This document shows positions 41,970 through 52,637 of a DNA stretch of 64,000 nucleotides, one piece after another. The stretch's first letter is position 1. Every line of letters starts with the position of its first letter. This DNA comes from JAIBJN01 sp963825255. Its GTDB lineage: Bacteria; Actinomycetota; Thermoleophilia; Gaiellales; Gaiellaceae. The stretch spans positions 558,001 through 622,000 of the forward strand of contig CAWGSF010000001.1 of assembly GCA_963825255.1 (NCBI GenBank), read 5' to 3'. A program made the position numbers and the translations under genes. The notes beneath the pieces were generated by a model that saw only the letters and a program-made list of their open reading frames with translations, was not told where the DNA came from and did no database searches.

Positions 41970-42431
41970 ATGGCCGGAGGGACCAAGCAGATCGCCGAGA
42001 ACCGGCGCGCGCGCCACGACTACCACCTGCTCGACCGCTACGAGGCCGGGCTCGTCCTCACGGGGACGGAGGTGAAGTCGCTGCGCGAGGGGAAGGCGAT
42101 CCTTCAGCACGCCTTCGGCGACGTGCGCGGCGAGGAGGTCTTCCTCGTCGGCCTGCACATCCCCGAGTACGCGCAGGGGTCGGTCGGGAACCACGATCCC
42201 GACCGCGACCGCAAGCTCCTTCTCCACCGGCGCGAGATCGACCAGCTCGCCGCCAAGGTGCAGGAGAAGGGGCTGACGCTCATCCCCACGAAGCTCTACT
42301 GGAAGGACGGCCGCGCCAAGGTCGAGCTGGCGCTCGCGCGCGGGAAGGACGTGCGCGACAAGCGGCGCGCGATCGCCGACCGCGACGCCCAGCGACAGAT
42401 CGAGCGCGCGCTCAAGGCTCGCCGCGACTGA
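41970..42431 (+). CDS. smpB: SsrA-binding protein SmpB
   Basis: tmRNA partner that mimics the codon-anticodon stem on stalled ribosomes. 153 residues: IAENRRARHDYHLLDRYEAGLVLTGTEVKSLREGKA, the LVGLHIPEYAQGSVGNHDPDRDRKLLLH core and a basic tail ending AIADRDAQRQIERALKARRD. The standard family length. The ssrA gene is 400 bp downstream on the same strand with one opposite-strand gene between. Confidence 0.97.
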   Translation: MAGGTKQIAENRRARHDYHLLDRYEAGLVLTGTEVKSLREGKAILQHAFGDVRGEEVFLVGLHIPEYAQGSVGNHDPDRDRKLLLHRREIDQLAAKVQEKGLTLIPTKLYWKDGRAKVELALARGKDVRDKRRAIADRDAQRQIERALKARRD

Positions 42432-42816
42432 GCGTGATCGCCTCGATCGCCGCCGCGACGACGAGGAAGCCGGCGATCGACCAGAGGGCGACGAGGCCGT
42501 GGGAGTCGAGCTCCGCGTCCGTCGTCAGGAGCCAGGCCGCGAGGATCGCCGCGGCGAGGACGCTGGCGACGGCGGCCGCGAAGACGACGGTGCGCTCCGC
42601 CGCCGTGCCGGCGAGAGCCCACTCGATGATCGCGAGCGCCACGAGGACGGCACCGAGGATCTGGGCGTAGAACGGCGGGTCGGGGAGCGGGAGCCCGAAG
42701 AAGTCGTAGAGGCCGTCCCACGTGGCCGCCAGGAGGAAGACGGCGAGCGTCGCGTTCGAGACGGCGTCCACGCGGAGGACGAGCGTCTGGGAGAGACGGG
42801 GGCGGGACCGGGCCAC
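42412..42816 (-). CDS. Small membrane protein, hypothetical
   Basis: Not recognised. About 134 residues with four hydrophobic segments (ATLAVFLLAATWDGLYDFF, YAQILGAVLVALAIIEWAL, TVVFAAAVASVLAAAILAAWLL, LVALWSIAGFLVVAAAIEAI). GTG 42816 is the best start, because a TATAGC hexamer abuts it; longer upstream reading would run into ssrA. Its 3' end overlaps the smpB 3' end by 20 bp on the opposite strand. Divergent from ssrA with overlapping -10 elements. Confidence 0.6.
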   Translation of the reverse strand: MARSRPRLSQTLVLRVDAVSNATLAVFLLAATWDGLYDFFGLPLPDPPFYAQILGAVLVALAIIEWALAGTAAERTVVFAAAVASVLAAAILAAWLLTTDAELDSHGLVALWSIAGFLVVAAAIEAITLSRGEP

Positions 42817-42819
42817 GGC

Positions 42820-42825
42820 TATACT
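42820..42825 (+). promoter_or_regulatory. -10 element of ssrA
   Basis: TATACT lies 9 bp before the first base of the tmRNA acceptor stem. The opposite strand of the same bases reads AGTATAGC, usable as a -10 for the divergent membrane gene. The -35 region is GC-rich and not conserved. Confidence 0.55.
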
Positions 42826-42834
42826 TTGACGCCT

Positions 42835-43195
42835 GGGGGCGACCTGGTCTCGACGGGGTCGGTTCTCCGGAAGAGCTGCAAGCCGAGGTCCCCGGTCGGC
42901 CTCGTAAAACAACCGGGAACAACGCAAGTGCGAACAAGAACGAACTCGCACTCGCTGCCTAACTAGGTAGCGCGTCGGCTCCGGTCTCGGCCCGTGGATC
43001 GGAAACCCGGCGTCAGAAAACGGGCTCGCCGCCGACGGAGGGCCGATCGCCCGAGGCGGGACACTTCAGGATCGACTAGTCCGACGGTAGGTTTGCCAGC
43101 CCACCGGCCGTAGGGCGAAACGCAAGGGCAGGCTGAGCTTGGAGAGGCTCTTCACGGTGCGGCTTCGGACGCGGGTTCGATTCCCGCCGCCTCCA
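42835..43195 (+). ncRNA. ssrA: Transfer-messenger RNA (tmRNA), one-piece
   Basis: Rescues stalled ribosomes with SmpB. The 5' GGGGGCG (42835-42841) pairs with CGCCTCC (43188-43194), a 7-bp acceptor stem including the G3-U pair needed for alanine charging; CCA is not encoded. The T-arm GCGGGTTCGATTCCCGC precedes it, and the 5' end has the typical GACCTGGTCTCGACGGGG. The tag reading frame is 42915-42962, encoding GNNASANKNELALAA then TAA. Total 361 nt. Its last 38 bases recur at 53488. Confidence 0.97.
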
Positions 43196-43198
43196 TCG
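43161..43198 (+). repeat. Direct repeat copy 1 (att site within ssrA 3' end)
   Basis: 38 bp covering the T-arm and acceptor 3' strand of ssrA plus three bases beyond, identical to 53488-53525. tmRNA 3' ends are frequent targets of tyrosine integrases, which recreate the gene end at one junction and leave a copy at the other. Confidence 0.9.
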
Positions 43199-43288
43199 GC
43201 TTGGTTGAGCCAAGAATCGATCGCAGAAATCGGTGGCCCCGCTCCTGGCCGATGACTCACAAGAGCGGGCCACTGGCGGCCGTCGGAG

Positions 43289-44695
43289 TCACGATCGGAG
43301 TTGCCGTGTCGCTGCTCCCGACTCTTGTGCCTGGTGTCTCGCCCCGGTGTCGTTGTCGAGGCGGTTGCGCGCGTCGAGCGCAGCAAGCCTGTAGACCTCG
43401 GTGAACGTGGGGGCGTTGAAGCTCGTATCGGTGAGGTAGTCAACGGGCAGCTCGCCTGCGATCACCGCCTGCCCGACGTGAACGAGCTCCGTCGCCGAGG
43501 CGCCGATGATGTGAACGCCGAGGAGGCGTCTCGTCTCCTCGTGCACGAGCAGCTTCAGCAGACCTACGTGATCGCCTGCGATCTCCCCGCGGGCCACTTG
43601 GCTGTAGCTGGTGATGCCGACAACGTACGGCACCTGCTCGCGGACGAGCTCCCTTTCGTTCGAGCCAACGAAGGAGATCTCCGGGATCGTGTAGATACCG
43701 TACGGGAGCAGGCGGACCGACGACCCTGCGTGCTCGCCGAACGCCGCCAGTGCCGCGAATCGACCCTGGTCGGTCGGCCTTCGCACATCGTCGTGAGAGC
43801 CGATCACCTCGCCGGCGGCGAAGATGTGATCTGCGCTCGTTCTGAAGTCCGCCCCGACCGCGATGAGCCCCCCGGGGGCAGCCTCGAGCCCCGCCGCCTC
43901 GAGGTTGAGCGAGTCGGTGGCTCCGCGGCGCGCCGCTGCGTGGAGGGCGACCTCGGAGACCAACTCCTCCCCGCCGCGCAGCTGGAGGACGGCGTGTCCG
44001 TCCCTGGTTCGGGCAGCCTCGACGTCCTCGCCCAGTCGCAGGTCGACTCCGAGACCGCGAAGGTGATAGCCGAACGCCTCGACGAGCTCGTCGTCGACGA
44101 AGTCGAGGAGTCGCTCCCGCCGGTCGACGACCGTGACCTCGACCCCGAGGATGGCGGCCATCGAGGCGTATTCGAGCATGGTCACGCCGGCGCCGACGAC
44201 CGCAAGACTCTCGGGGATGGCGCTCAGCCCGAGCAGGCCGTCGGCATCCAGCACGCGGTGCCCGTCGAACTCCGTGCTCGCAGGGCGCGCCGATTTCGTG
44301 CCGACCGCAATCACGAAGCGCTCGCCGGCGATCCTGCGGCCGCTCACCTCGAGCGTGTGGGGATCGACGAACGACGGGCTCCCGGCCAGCACGTCGATCG
44401 AGTTGCGCCGCAGCTCGTCGCGCATCGAGTCCAACTCGTGCTCGATCATCGGCCCGGCGCGCCACAGGAGGTCGTCCATCGTGAGCTCGTGCTTCCTGTC
44501 GCGGGCGAGGGCATAGGGGCTGAGTACCTGGCCGGTCAACTCGACGATCGCGGCGCGCAGAGCCCGGGCCTTCAGCCAGCTCCCGGTCTCGGACCGGCCG
44601 GCGAGCGCGTCCTCACGCGCCGCGAGCGCAGTCCGTCTTCCGAGCCTGGCTGCCTGAACCGCCGCGGCCCGGGCGGCCGTGCCGGATCCGATCAC
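43289..44695 (-). CDS. FAD-dependent pyridine nucleotide-disulfide family protein, soluble transhydrogenase (SthA)-like
   Basis: About 468 residues plus an in-frame upstream extension reading TTYDLIVIGSG, so the true start lies near 44730-44756 and may be hidden by a frameshift. FAD-binding GSGTAARAAAVQAARLG, NAD-binding VVGAGVTMLEYASMAAILG, ADHIFAAGEVIG and a C-terminal dimerisation domain (LLKLLVHEETRRLLGVHIIGASATELVHVG). The redox CxxxxC of lipoamide dehydrogenase is absent, as in SthA, which equilibrates NADH and NADPH. Divergent from the LuxR regulator. First gene of the island. Confidence 0.85.
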   Translation of the reverse strand: MIGSGTAARAAAVQAARLGRRTALAAREDALAGRSETGSWLKARALRAAIVELTGQVLSPYALARDRKHELTMDDLLWRAGPMIEHELDSMRDELRRNSIDVLAGSPSFVDPHTLEVSGRRIAGERFVIAVGTKSARPASTEFDGHRVLDADGLLGLSAIPESLAVVGAGVTMLEYASMAAILGVEVTVVDRRERLLDFVDDELVEAFGYHLRGLGVDLRLGEDVEAARTRDGHAVLQLRGGEELVSEVALHAAARRGATDSLNLEAAGLEAAPGGLIAVGADFRTSADHIFAAGEVIGSHDDVRRPTDQGRFAALAAFGEHAGSSVRLLPYGIYTIPEISFVGSNERELVREQVPYVVGITSYSQVARGEIAGDHVGLLKLLVHEETRRLLGVHIIGASATELVHVGQAVIAGELPVDYLTDTSFNAPTFTEVYRLAALDARNRLDNDTGARHQAQESGAATRQLRS

Positions 44696-44822
44696 GATGA
44701 GGTCGTACGTGGTCGTCGCCTCGTCAGGGTAGGAGCCGCGCCGCCCGGTCGCATCGGTGAAACGGCCGGTGGTCGTCGGGTGCGGACTTGCCGAAAGTCG
44801 CCTCGTGCTTCACGCTGCCTGC

Positions 44823-47605
44823 GTGCTCTACGGGCGTGACGCCGAGCGGGCCGAGATCGGAAGGCTGCTCAAGGCGGCTCGCGACTCGACGAGCGGCGTG
44901 CTCGTCATGTACGGCGAGCCGGGCGTCGGCAAGACCGCGCTGCTCAGGGATGCCCGCGACCGAGCCGGCGACATGCACATCCTCACGGCGCGAGGCGTCG
45001 AGTCCGAGGCGGAGCTTCCGTTCGCCGCGCTCGACCAGCTCCTCCGGCCGGCGCTGAGCCATCTCGACCGGCTCCCTGGCCCGCAGGCGGCGGCACTCGG
45101 CGGCGCGCTGGGCCTCCGGGGCGGGGGCGGAGAAGAGCGCTTCCTCGTCTACGCCGCGTGCCTCTCGCTCCTCTCCGAGATGGCGGATCGCCGTCCCGTG
45201 CTCTGCCTCGTGGACGACGCGCACTGGCTCGACAAGGTCTCGGCCGAGGCGCTGCTGTTCGTCGCGCGCCGCCTCGACGCCGAGGGCATCGTGATGCTGT
45301 TTGCGGCCCGCGAGGGCGAGGTCCGCGGATTCGAGGCGCAAAGACCTGCCGTCGCTGCTCGTCGAACGGCTCGACCCTGAGGCGTCGGCGACCTTGCTCG
45401 CCCGGGTCGCAAGCTCGGCGGCCCCGTCGGTCCGCGAGCGCCTGATCGAGCAGACGCAAGGGAACGCCCTCGCGCTCGTGGAGCTGCCCGTCGGCGCTCA
45501 GCGAAGGTCAGCTGGCCGGCGACGAGCCGCTTCCGGAGGCGCTGCCGCTCACGTCTCGCGTCAAGAGCATCTTTCTCGAGCAGGTCCGGCGGCTTCCGGA
45601 CGAGGCTCAGCGCGTCTTGCTGGTCGCCTCGGCCGACGACCTGGAGGACGCACGGCTCGTCGCCCGGGCGAGCGAAGCGCTCGGCGCCGGCGCGCGCGGG
45701 CTCGACCTTGCGGAGCAGGCAGGCCTCGTCTCCGTGCGCGGAAGCCGGCTCGATTTCCGGCATCCGCTCATCAGGTCGGCGGTCTACGAGGCGGCGACGT
45801 CGAACGAGCGTTTGGTGGTCCATCGCGCGCTTGCCGACGCGCTGGCAGAGGACGACGAGCACGCGGACCGCCGGGCCTGGCACCTCGCAGCATCGGTTCT
45901 CGAGCCCGACGAGGGCGTCGTCCGCGCGCTCGAGGAGGCGGCTGCCCGCGCCGAGGAGCGGGGCGGCTATCTGGCCGCGGCGAAGGCGTTCGCGCGCGCC
46001 GCCGAGCTCTCGTCGGACGGGCACGCCAGGGGCCGCCGCCTGGCCCGCGCCGCGCGAGCTGCCAGCATCGCAGGCGCCGACGAGTATGCGGTCGAGCTGG
46101 CCGGCCAGGCCGACCCTCTCGTCGGCGACAAGCTCCTTCGGGCGGAGCTCGCGCTCGCGGTCGGAGTCGCCGAGCTTCGCTGTGGCCACCCGCTGGACGG
46201 CGTCTCCAGGCTGACCGTCGCTGCTCGCGAGGTCGCGGAGCGCGACGCAGCGAAAGCGGTCGAGCTGCTCATCTGGGCAAACGCTGCTGCGTCGATAAGC
46301 GGCGACCCTTCGGCTCGCGCAGAGGTCTCCAGGCTGGCTGCCGATGTCGTATCCGCGGGCGGGGACGACGAGCTCGTGTCGGTCGCCCGGGCCCTCGCTG
46401 TCTTTGCGCAGGTCCGGGGCGGCGATACGTCGGCCGACGGTGCCCAGCTCGAGGAGGCGTTCGCACGGGCTTCCACCTTCGACGATGCTCAGCACGTCTA
46501 CGCGGTCAGCGTCGCCGCTCTCTTCGTCGGGGACAATCAGCGTTTCGCGACGCTGATCAACCGGGCTACTTCCCTCGCTCGGGCACGCGGGGAGCTCGGG
46601 ATCCTCGCGGAAGCGCTCTCCCTGAGCGCCGCCCAGCACTACCTGGCGCAGCGCTTCGAGGAGGCAGCGCACGTGGCGCGCGAGGCGCTGCGGTTCGCGC
46701 GCGAGCTCGGGGCCGCCAATTCCGCCTCGACTCCTCTGGGCCTCCTCGCGTTCGCAGCGGCCATTCGCGGTGACGACGACGAGGCTCGTCAGCGAAGCGG
46801 TGAGATGCTCGAGCTTGCCGCTGCGCACGGCCTGCCGGCGCGCGCCACGTACGCCGTGTACGTGCTGGCCATGCTCGAGCTCGGCCGCGGACACTGGAAC
46901 GAGGCTCTCGAGCACTTCAGGGTTGTCGCCGATCCTCGCCCGGACGTCGGCGACGCGTTCCTGGCCAAGGGCGCAACTCCCGATGCGATCGAAGCCGCGG
47001 TGAGGGCAGGCCGCCTGGAGGAGGCCTGTGCTGCGCTCGCAGGATTCGAGGAGTGGGCGCCGGACTCGGGCTACACGTGGGTGCAGCCTCGACTCTCAGG
47101 CTGTCGCGCTCTCCTTGCCGACGGCGACGAGGCGACCTCGCACTTCGAGGAAGCGCTCCGGCTCGGTGCCGACGGCGGCCCATTCGACCTCGCGCGCCTC
47201 CAGCTTCTCTACGGCGAGCACCTACGGCGGGAGCGCCGGCGCACCGATGCGCGAGTGCAGCTCCGCGCCGCTATCGAAGGGTTCGAGCGCCTACGCGCGG
47301 AGCCGTGGGCCGAGCGGGCGCGGGCCGAGCTGCGCGCGTCCGGCGAGACGGCGCGAAAGCGCGACCCGAGCACGGTCGACCAGCTCACGCCCCAGGAGCT
47401 CCAGATCGCCCGCTTCGTGGCAGAGGGCCTCTCCAACAAGGAGGTCGCGGCCCAGGTCTTCCTCTCGCCCCGGACGATCGAGCATCACCTGCGTCATGTG
47501 TTCGCGAAGCTCGGCGTCAAGTCCCGCACACAGCTGGCGCGCCTCCCTCTGGGCCCTGGGCTCATCGCGGCAATTGGGCACCTGAGCGTGCTGGCCTCCG
47601 CCTGA
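44823..47605 (+). CDS. Large ATP-binding LuxR-family regulator (LAL) (two frameshifts)
   Basis: N-terminal AAA-type ATPase: YGRDAERAEIGRLL start, Walker A GEPGVGKTALL, Walker B PVLCLVDDAHWLD; a long middle of TPR-like helices; C-terminal LuxR HTH (LTPQELQIARFVAEGLSNKEVAAQVFLSPRTIEHHLRHVF). Two extra bases, near 45342 and 45486 (CCC for CC), split it into three frames; corrected length about 925 residues. GTG 44823 gives the usual LYGRD start; GTG 44757 is an alternative. Probably controls the MMPL operon just downstream or the divergent flavoprotein. Confidence 0.9.
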
Positions 47606-47698
47606 CGAAACGCGCGCCGCACCGGCGGTATTACCGATGCGATCGCGACGGCGGGCGCCCTAGGTTGGCCTCAAGGACCGCTTCGGAAGGAGACCCCG

Positions 47699-49940
47699 AT
47701 GCCCAGCGCCCCTATCGAGAAGGACTCGAACCGACCCACGAATCTTGCTGCGCGGATGGCCCGGTGGAGCGCCCACCATCGAAAGAAGGCGATCTTCGGC
47801 TGGCTCGCGTTCGCGTTCGTGGCGTTTGCGATCGGGAACTCGCTCGTCACCCAGAAGGAGATCGTCTGGGAGACCTCCGGGCCCGGGGAGTCCGGACGGG
47901 CGGACACGATTCTCTACGAGGAGTTCAAGCAGCCGGCCGGTGAGGCCATCGTCGTCCAGAACGCGGAGCTGACGGCGTCCTCGCCGGAGTTCCAGGCGGT
48001 CGTCCAGTCGGTGGTCGACGAAGTCTCGGCCCTTCCGGAGGTCGCGAAGGTCGAATCGCCCTTCGACCCCGGGGAGAGCGCCGGCCTGGTCTCCGGTGAC
48101 CAGCACTCGGTTCTGATCCCCGTCGACATCGCCGGCCCCTCCGACGAGGCCGTCGACCACGTCGATCCGATCGTCGCGGCCGTCGACGAGGTTCAGCAGG
48201 CGAACCCGGGCTTCTACGTCGGATCGTTCGGCGAGAGCACCGGGAAGGAGATCGAGGCTGCGTTCTTCGACGACCTCAAGAAGGCGGGGCTCTACTCCAT
48301 CCCCTTGACGCTGGGCATCCTCTTGATCGCCTTCGGCGCGCTCGTCGCGGCGGGCATCCCGCTCCTGCTGGGGCTCACGGCGGTCCTCGCGGCGATGGGT
48401 CTCGTGGCGGTCTTCAGCCAGGCTGTTGCCGATGAGTGACGGCGTCGGCGCGATCATCCTCCTGATCGGGCTCGCGGTCGGCGTCGATTACTCGATGTTC
48501 TACTTGAAGCGCGAACGCGAGGAGCGTGCGGCCGGCCGAAGCGAGGAGGCCGCGCTCGAGGCGGCGGCAGCGACCTCCGGTCGAGCGGTTCTCGTCTCGG
48601 GGCTCACCGTGCTCGTGGCCATGTCGGGCATGTTCCTCACCGGGGACGCCGACTTCGCCTCGTTCGCCGTCGCCACGATGACGGTGGTCGCGGTTGCGAT
48701 GCTCGGGTCGCTGACGGTGTTGCCCGCGCTTCTCTCCAAGCTGGGGGACAACGTCGACCGCGTTCGTGTGCCGTTCCTCAACCGGCTGCGCCGCGACGAC
48801 GGCGAAGGCCGGATCTGGGGGGCCATCATCGAACGCGTGCTCCGGCACCCGGCCCTGTCGGTGACGTTGGCGGGTGGTCTCCTGGTCGCGCTCGCCGTGC
48901 CCGCGCTCCAGCTGCACACGGCCCAGGCCAGCATCGACTCGTACCCGCCGCAGTTCCTGACCGCCTATAACCGCGTCAAGGACGCCTTCCCGGGTACCGA
49001 GATCGGAGCCGACGTGGTCGTCAAGGCGCCTGACGTCGAGGCGCCGGCCGTCCAGGAGGCGATCGGCCAGCTCGAGTGGCGCGCGCTCGAAACCGGCCTC
49101 ATGAACGAGCCGATCGACGTCGACGTGAACACGGCGGGAACGATCGCGACCATCTCGATCCCCGTCGAGGGCGAGGGAACCGACTCGACCTCGAACGCGG
49201 CTCTCGCCGCCCTTCGCGACGAGGTGATCCCGCCGACGCTGGGGGCCCTGCCGGGCGCCGAGGTCGCCGTCACCGGCACGACCGCGCAGGCGAAGGACTA
49301 CAACGACCAGATGAAGACCGTCGCGCCGCTCGTGTTCGGGTTCGTGCTCCTGTTCGCCTTCTTCCTGATGCTCCTTTCCTTCCGGTCGGTGGTGATCGCG
49401 GCCAAGGCGATCCTGCTCAACCTGCTCTCGATCGGGGCCGCCTACGGCGTCCTCGTGCTCGTGTTCCAGCACGGCTGGGGGAAGGGGCTTCTGGGCTTCG
49501 AGTTCACGGGCGGAATCGACCCGTTCCTCCCGATCCTCCTCTTCGTGATCCTGTTCGGCCTGTCGATGGACTACCACGTCTTCATCCTCAGCCGCATTCG
49601 CGAGTCGTACGACAGGGGGATGAACACCGACGAGGCCATCGCCCACGGGATCAAGACGACAGCCGGCGTCGTCACGAGCGCGGCGATCGTGATGGTGGGC
49701 GTCTTCGCCATCTTCGCGACGCTCTCGATGCTGATGCTCAAGCAGTTCGGCGTCGGCCTCGCCGTGGCGATCCTGATCGACGCGACGATCGTCCGGGCGG
49801 TCCTCCTCCCGGCGTCGATGAAGCTGCTCGGGGACTGGAACTGGTACCTGCCCAGCTGGCTCGAGTGGCTGCCGCACTTCGAGCACGGCGAGAAGCTCGA
49901 GCCGGTCAAGGCGCCGCCCGTTCCCACGCCGAGCGCCTAG
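47699..49940 (+). CDS. MMPL/RND family transporter (one frameshift)
   Basis: Membrane exporter of about 746 residues with two MMPL halves. Each half has a large extracytoplasmic loop followed by five helices; IILLIGLAVGVDYSMFYLKRERE and LFVILFGLSMDYHVFILSRIRE are the GVDYS and SMDYHVF proton-relay segments of the family. A strong GGAAGGAG precedes ATG 47699. One extra G near 48421 (CAGGCTG) shifts the frame just before the GVDYS helix. Substrates in this family include lipids and drugs; none can be assigned. Leads a four-gene operon. Confidence 0.92.
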
Positions 49941-49950
49941 AAGAGCCGTC

Positions 49951-51265
49951 GTGACGAGCGTGACTCAACCCGTCTCCGAATCCGGCAGGGCCGCCGCGAC
50001 GCGGGTCGCGGCAGCCCTGCGTCACGGAGGTCGGCCTCGCGCGGCTAGCGCTCGCGGTCATCGGGCTCCACGTGGTCGACGACCGCTTCCTCCAGCCCGA
50101 GCCTGGCCGGTCGGCGAGTGATCACCTGGTCAGTGGCCTCGTGCCGCTCGTCCTGATCTCCGCCGCAGCGATCTCGTACCCGCGGCTGCGTCCCGGGCTT
50201 CGCGCTTCGATCGCACTCCTCTTCGGCTATTTCGGCGTGCTCGCCGGCACGGAAGCCGTCTACTACACGACGAGCGGTGGCCCCTCCGGCGACGACTTCA
50301 CGGGGTTCCTGTCGCTCGCCGCCGGACTCCTGTTGCTCGCCATCGGCTCCTCGACCCTCTGGAAGTCGCGGCGGCAGAGCGGCAGCCGGGCGTGGAGGTA
50401 CGGGCGCCGCCTGCTGCTGGCGGTCGGCGTGGTGCTCGCAGCGGGGGTCGTTCTCCTGCCGACCTCGATCGCGTACGTCGTCACGCACTCGGCGCGGGCG
50501 GAAGTACCGCGGCCAGAGCTGGGAACCGCGTTCGAGGACGTCCAGTTCAAGACCGCCGACGGCCTGCTCCTACAGGGTTGGTACATCCCGTCGAAGAACG
50601 GCGCCGCCGTGATCGCCTTCCCGGGCCGGTCGGGCCCGCAGAAGCAGGCACGGATGCTCGCCAGCCACGGTTACGGAGTCCTCCTGTTCGACCGTCGCGG
50701 CGAGGGTGAGAGCGAGGGCGACCCGAACGGCTTCGGCTGGGGAGGGGAGCGGGATCTCAATGCCGCCGCTGGGTATCTTCGGTTGCGGCCGGATGTCGAC
50801 CCGAACCGGATCGGCGTCATCGGCCTCTCCGTCGGGGGCGAGATGGCGATTCACGCCGCCGCCCACTCGGATGCCTTCGCCGCGGTCGTCTCCGAGGGGG
50901 CGAGTGGGCAGTCGCTTCGCGACGAGCTCGCGAACCCAGGCTTGCGCGACCGGCTGCTCGACCTCCCCGCCCAGGTCAGCCTCATCGCGGCCCTCACGGT
51001 CTTCACGGACGAGCTGGCGCCGCCGAGCCTGAACAGCGAGGTCGCCAGGATCGCGCCGACCCCTGTCTTCTTCGTCTACGGCGAGCACGGCCAGGGCGGA
51101 AGCGAGACGCGGCCCAACAAGGGCTTCTACGCGGCCGCGCGGGAGCCGAAGCAGATCTGGGAGGTCCCGAACGGCCAGCACATCGCCGGCATCACGACCG
51201 AGCCGGAGGAGTACGAGCGCCGCGTAGTCGGGTTCTTCGACGACGCCCTCTTGGACACCCAATGA
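49951..51265 (+). CDS. Alpha/beta hydrolase with N-terminal membrane segments (one frameshift)
   Basis: The N-terminal third has about four hydrophobic segments (HLVSGLVPLVLISAAAIS, SIALLFGYFGVLAGTEAVYY, LSLAAGLLLLAIGSSTL, LLLAVGVVLAAGVVLLPTSI). The hydrolase part has the nucleophile elbow IGLSVGGEMAIHAAA, LLFDRRGEGESEGDPNGFGW, and the acid and His regions FFVYGEHG and NGQHIAGI. GTG 49951 sits 10 bp after the MMPL stop and needs one extra base removed near 50032; otherwise the frame opens at 50072. Possibly a membrane-tethered esterase. It overlaps the next gene by ATGA. Confidence 0.82.
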
Positions 51266-51921
51266 ACTCGCGAACTGAGGTGAGAAGCATGGAAGGCGAG
51301 CGCAGCATCCCGGTGCGCCGAGCCGTTCTCTTCGGCGTTCCGCTCCTCTACGTGGTCCTTGGGCTCTTGCATACAGACAATCCCGAGGTCGGCGACGAGA
51401 CGGGACTGTTCATCTGGCTGCACATTGCGCAGCTCTTCCTCATCGGCGGACTTGCCTACATACTCTGGCTGCTCGTCGAGGGGATCGACGGCCGTGCGGC
51501 CAGAGTCGCGCGAGCCCTCATCCTCCCCTTTGTCATCCTGTATACGGCGCTCGACGCCGTCCTCGGGATCGCTTGGGGGATCGTCGCCGAGAAGGCGAAC
51601 GAGCTGCCGGTTGCCGACCAGCCTGCGGCGGGCCGGCTCATGGACGCGCTACTCGAGCCCGAACCGCTCGGCTACATCCTCTACTTCGGCGCGGGCTTGC
51701 TCTGGCTCGCCGTCGCGCTCACCGTCGTCACGGCGCTCGGGGGAAGGGCTCCCCGGCCCGCTCTCGCGCTCATGGCGATCGGCGCGACCGTGTTCGCGCT
51801 CGGCCATGCGAAACCGGTGGGGCCGATCGGGATGGCGCTCTTCCTCGCCGGCATCGCCTGGCTCGAGCTGCGGCCCCGTCGGGAAGCCGCGGGCAACGCC
51901 GCCTCGCTGCAGGGGGCTTGA
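51262..51921 (+). CDS. Membrane protein, hypothetical (paralog A)
   Basis: 219 residues, about six helices. The pattern LHTDNPEVGDETGLFIWLHIAQLFLIGGLAYILWLL, GRAARVARALILPFVILYTALDAVLGIAWG is shared with the next gene, including His/Gln and DAVxGI positions within helices. ATG 51262 overlaps the hydrolase stop; ATG 51289 with a GAGGTGAGAAG ribosome site is an equally good start. No known family recognised; a helical membrane sensor or quinone- or heme-associated protein would fit but is not supported. Confidence 0.7.
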   Translation: MNSRTEVRSMEGERSIPVRRAVLFGVPLLYVVLGLLHTDNPEVGDETGLFIWLHIAQLFLIGGLAYILWLLVEGIDGRAARVARALILPFVILYTALDAVLGIAWGIVAEKANELPVADQPAAGRLMDALLEPEPLGYILYFGAGLLWLAVALTVVTALGGRAPRPALALMAIGATVFALGHAKPVGPIGMALFLAGIAWLELRPRREAAGNAASLQGA

Positions 51922-51923
51922 CG

Positions 51924-52637
51924 ATGCCGGCCGAGACGGTGCAGGAAGGCGGCGCGTTCCAGCGGGCCGATCGGATCTGGCCGATGCCCGTGGCGCTTCG
52001 CCGCGTGCTGTTGCTCGTTCCACCGCTCCTGCTCGCGGGCCTCGAGATCCTTCATCCCCAGCCGGACGAGACCGTGCAGGCCCTGATGGACGCGTCGACG
52101 TGGTTCGCCGGCTTCCACGTCATCCAGCTCGCGCTCACCGGGTTGGTCGGGTTGTCCGTACTTTTGCTCGCAGACAGCTTCGGACGCGCGAACGCATGGG
52201 TGACCCGTCTTGGAGTCGGAGCCTTCCTCGTCTTCTTCAGCGCCTACGACGCGGTTGCCGGGATCGGCACGGGGCTCGCGATGCGAAGCGCGCGAGACCT
52301 ATCGGCCGTGCAACAGGAGGGCGTGTTCGACGTCGTCAAGGACTGGCCGGCTGTGGGGCCGCCGTTCGCACTCAGCATCATCGGGACGCTGGGATGGGTG
52401 GTCGCGGTCGGGGCTCTCGCTCTGGCGGCTCGCCGCCAAGGAGCGCCGCGACGCGAATGGATCCTCGTCGGACTCGCGGCCGTGTTCCTGATGGGCGGGC
52501 ACCCGTTCCCGCTGGGCACGCTCGCGTTCGGCTGCTTCTTCGTCGCCGCGCTCTTGCACGAATGGAGAGCCCGTGAGGTCCGTGGGAACGATCGGCAGCG
52601 GGCCGTTACAGGCGATGAGTTCGAGACGACGAGATAA
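51924..52637 (+). CDS. Membrane protein, hypothetical (paralog B)
   Basis: 237 residues, about six helices, homologous in layout to the preceding protein: LEILHPQPDE, FHVIQLALTGLVGLSVLLL, GRANAWVTRLGVGAFLVFFSAYDAVAGIGTG. It starts 2 bp after its neighbour's stop and ends the operon. The pair looks like a tandem duplication that may assemble as a heterodimer. Confidence 0.7.
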   Translation: MPAETVQEGGAFQRADRIWPMPVALRRVLLLVPPLLLAGLEILHPQPDETVQALMDASTWFAGFHVIQLALTGLVGLSVLLLADSFGRANAWVTRLGVGAFLVFFSAYDAVAGIGTGLAMRSARDLSAVQQEGVFDVVKDWPAVGPPFALSIIGTLGWVVAVGALALAARRQGAPRREWILVGLAAVFLMGGHPFPLGTLAFGCFFVAALLHEWRAREVRGNDRQRAVTGDEFETTR

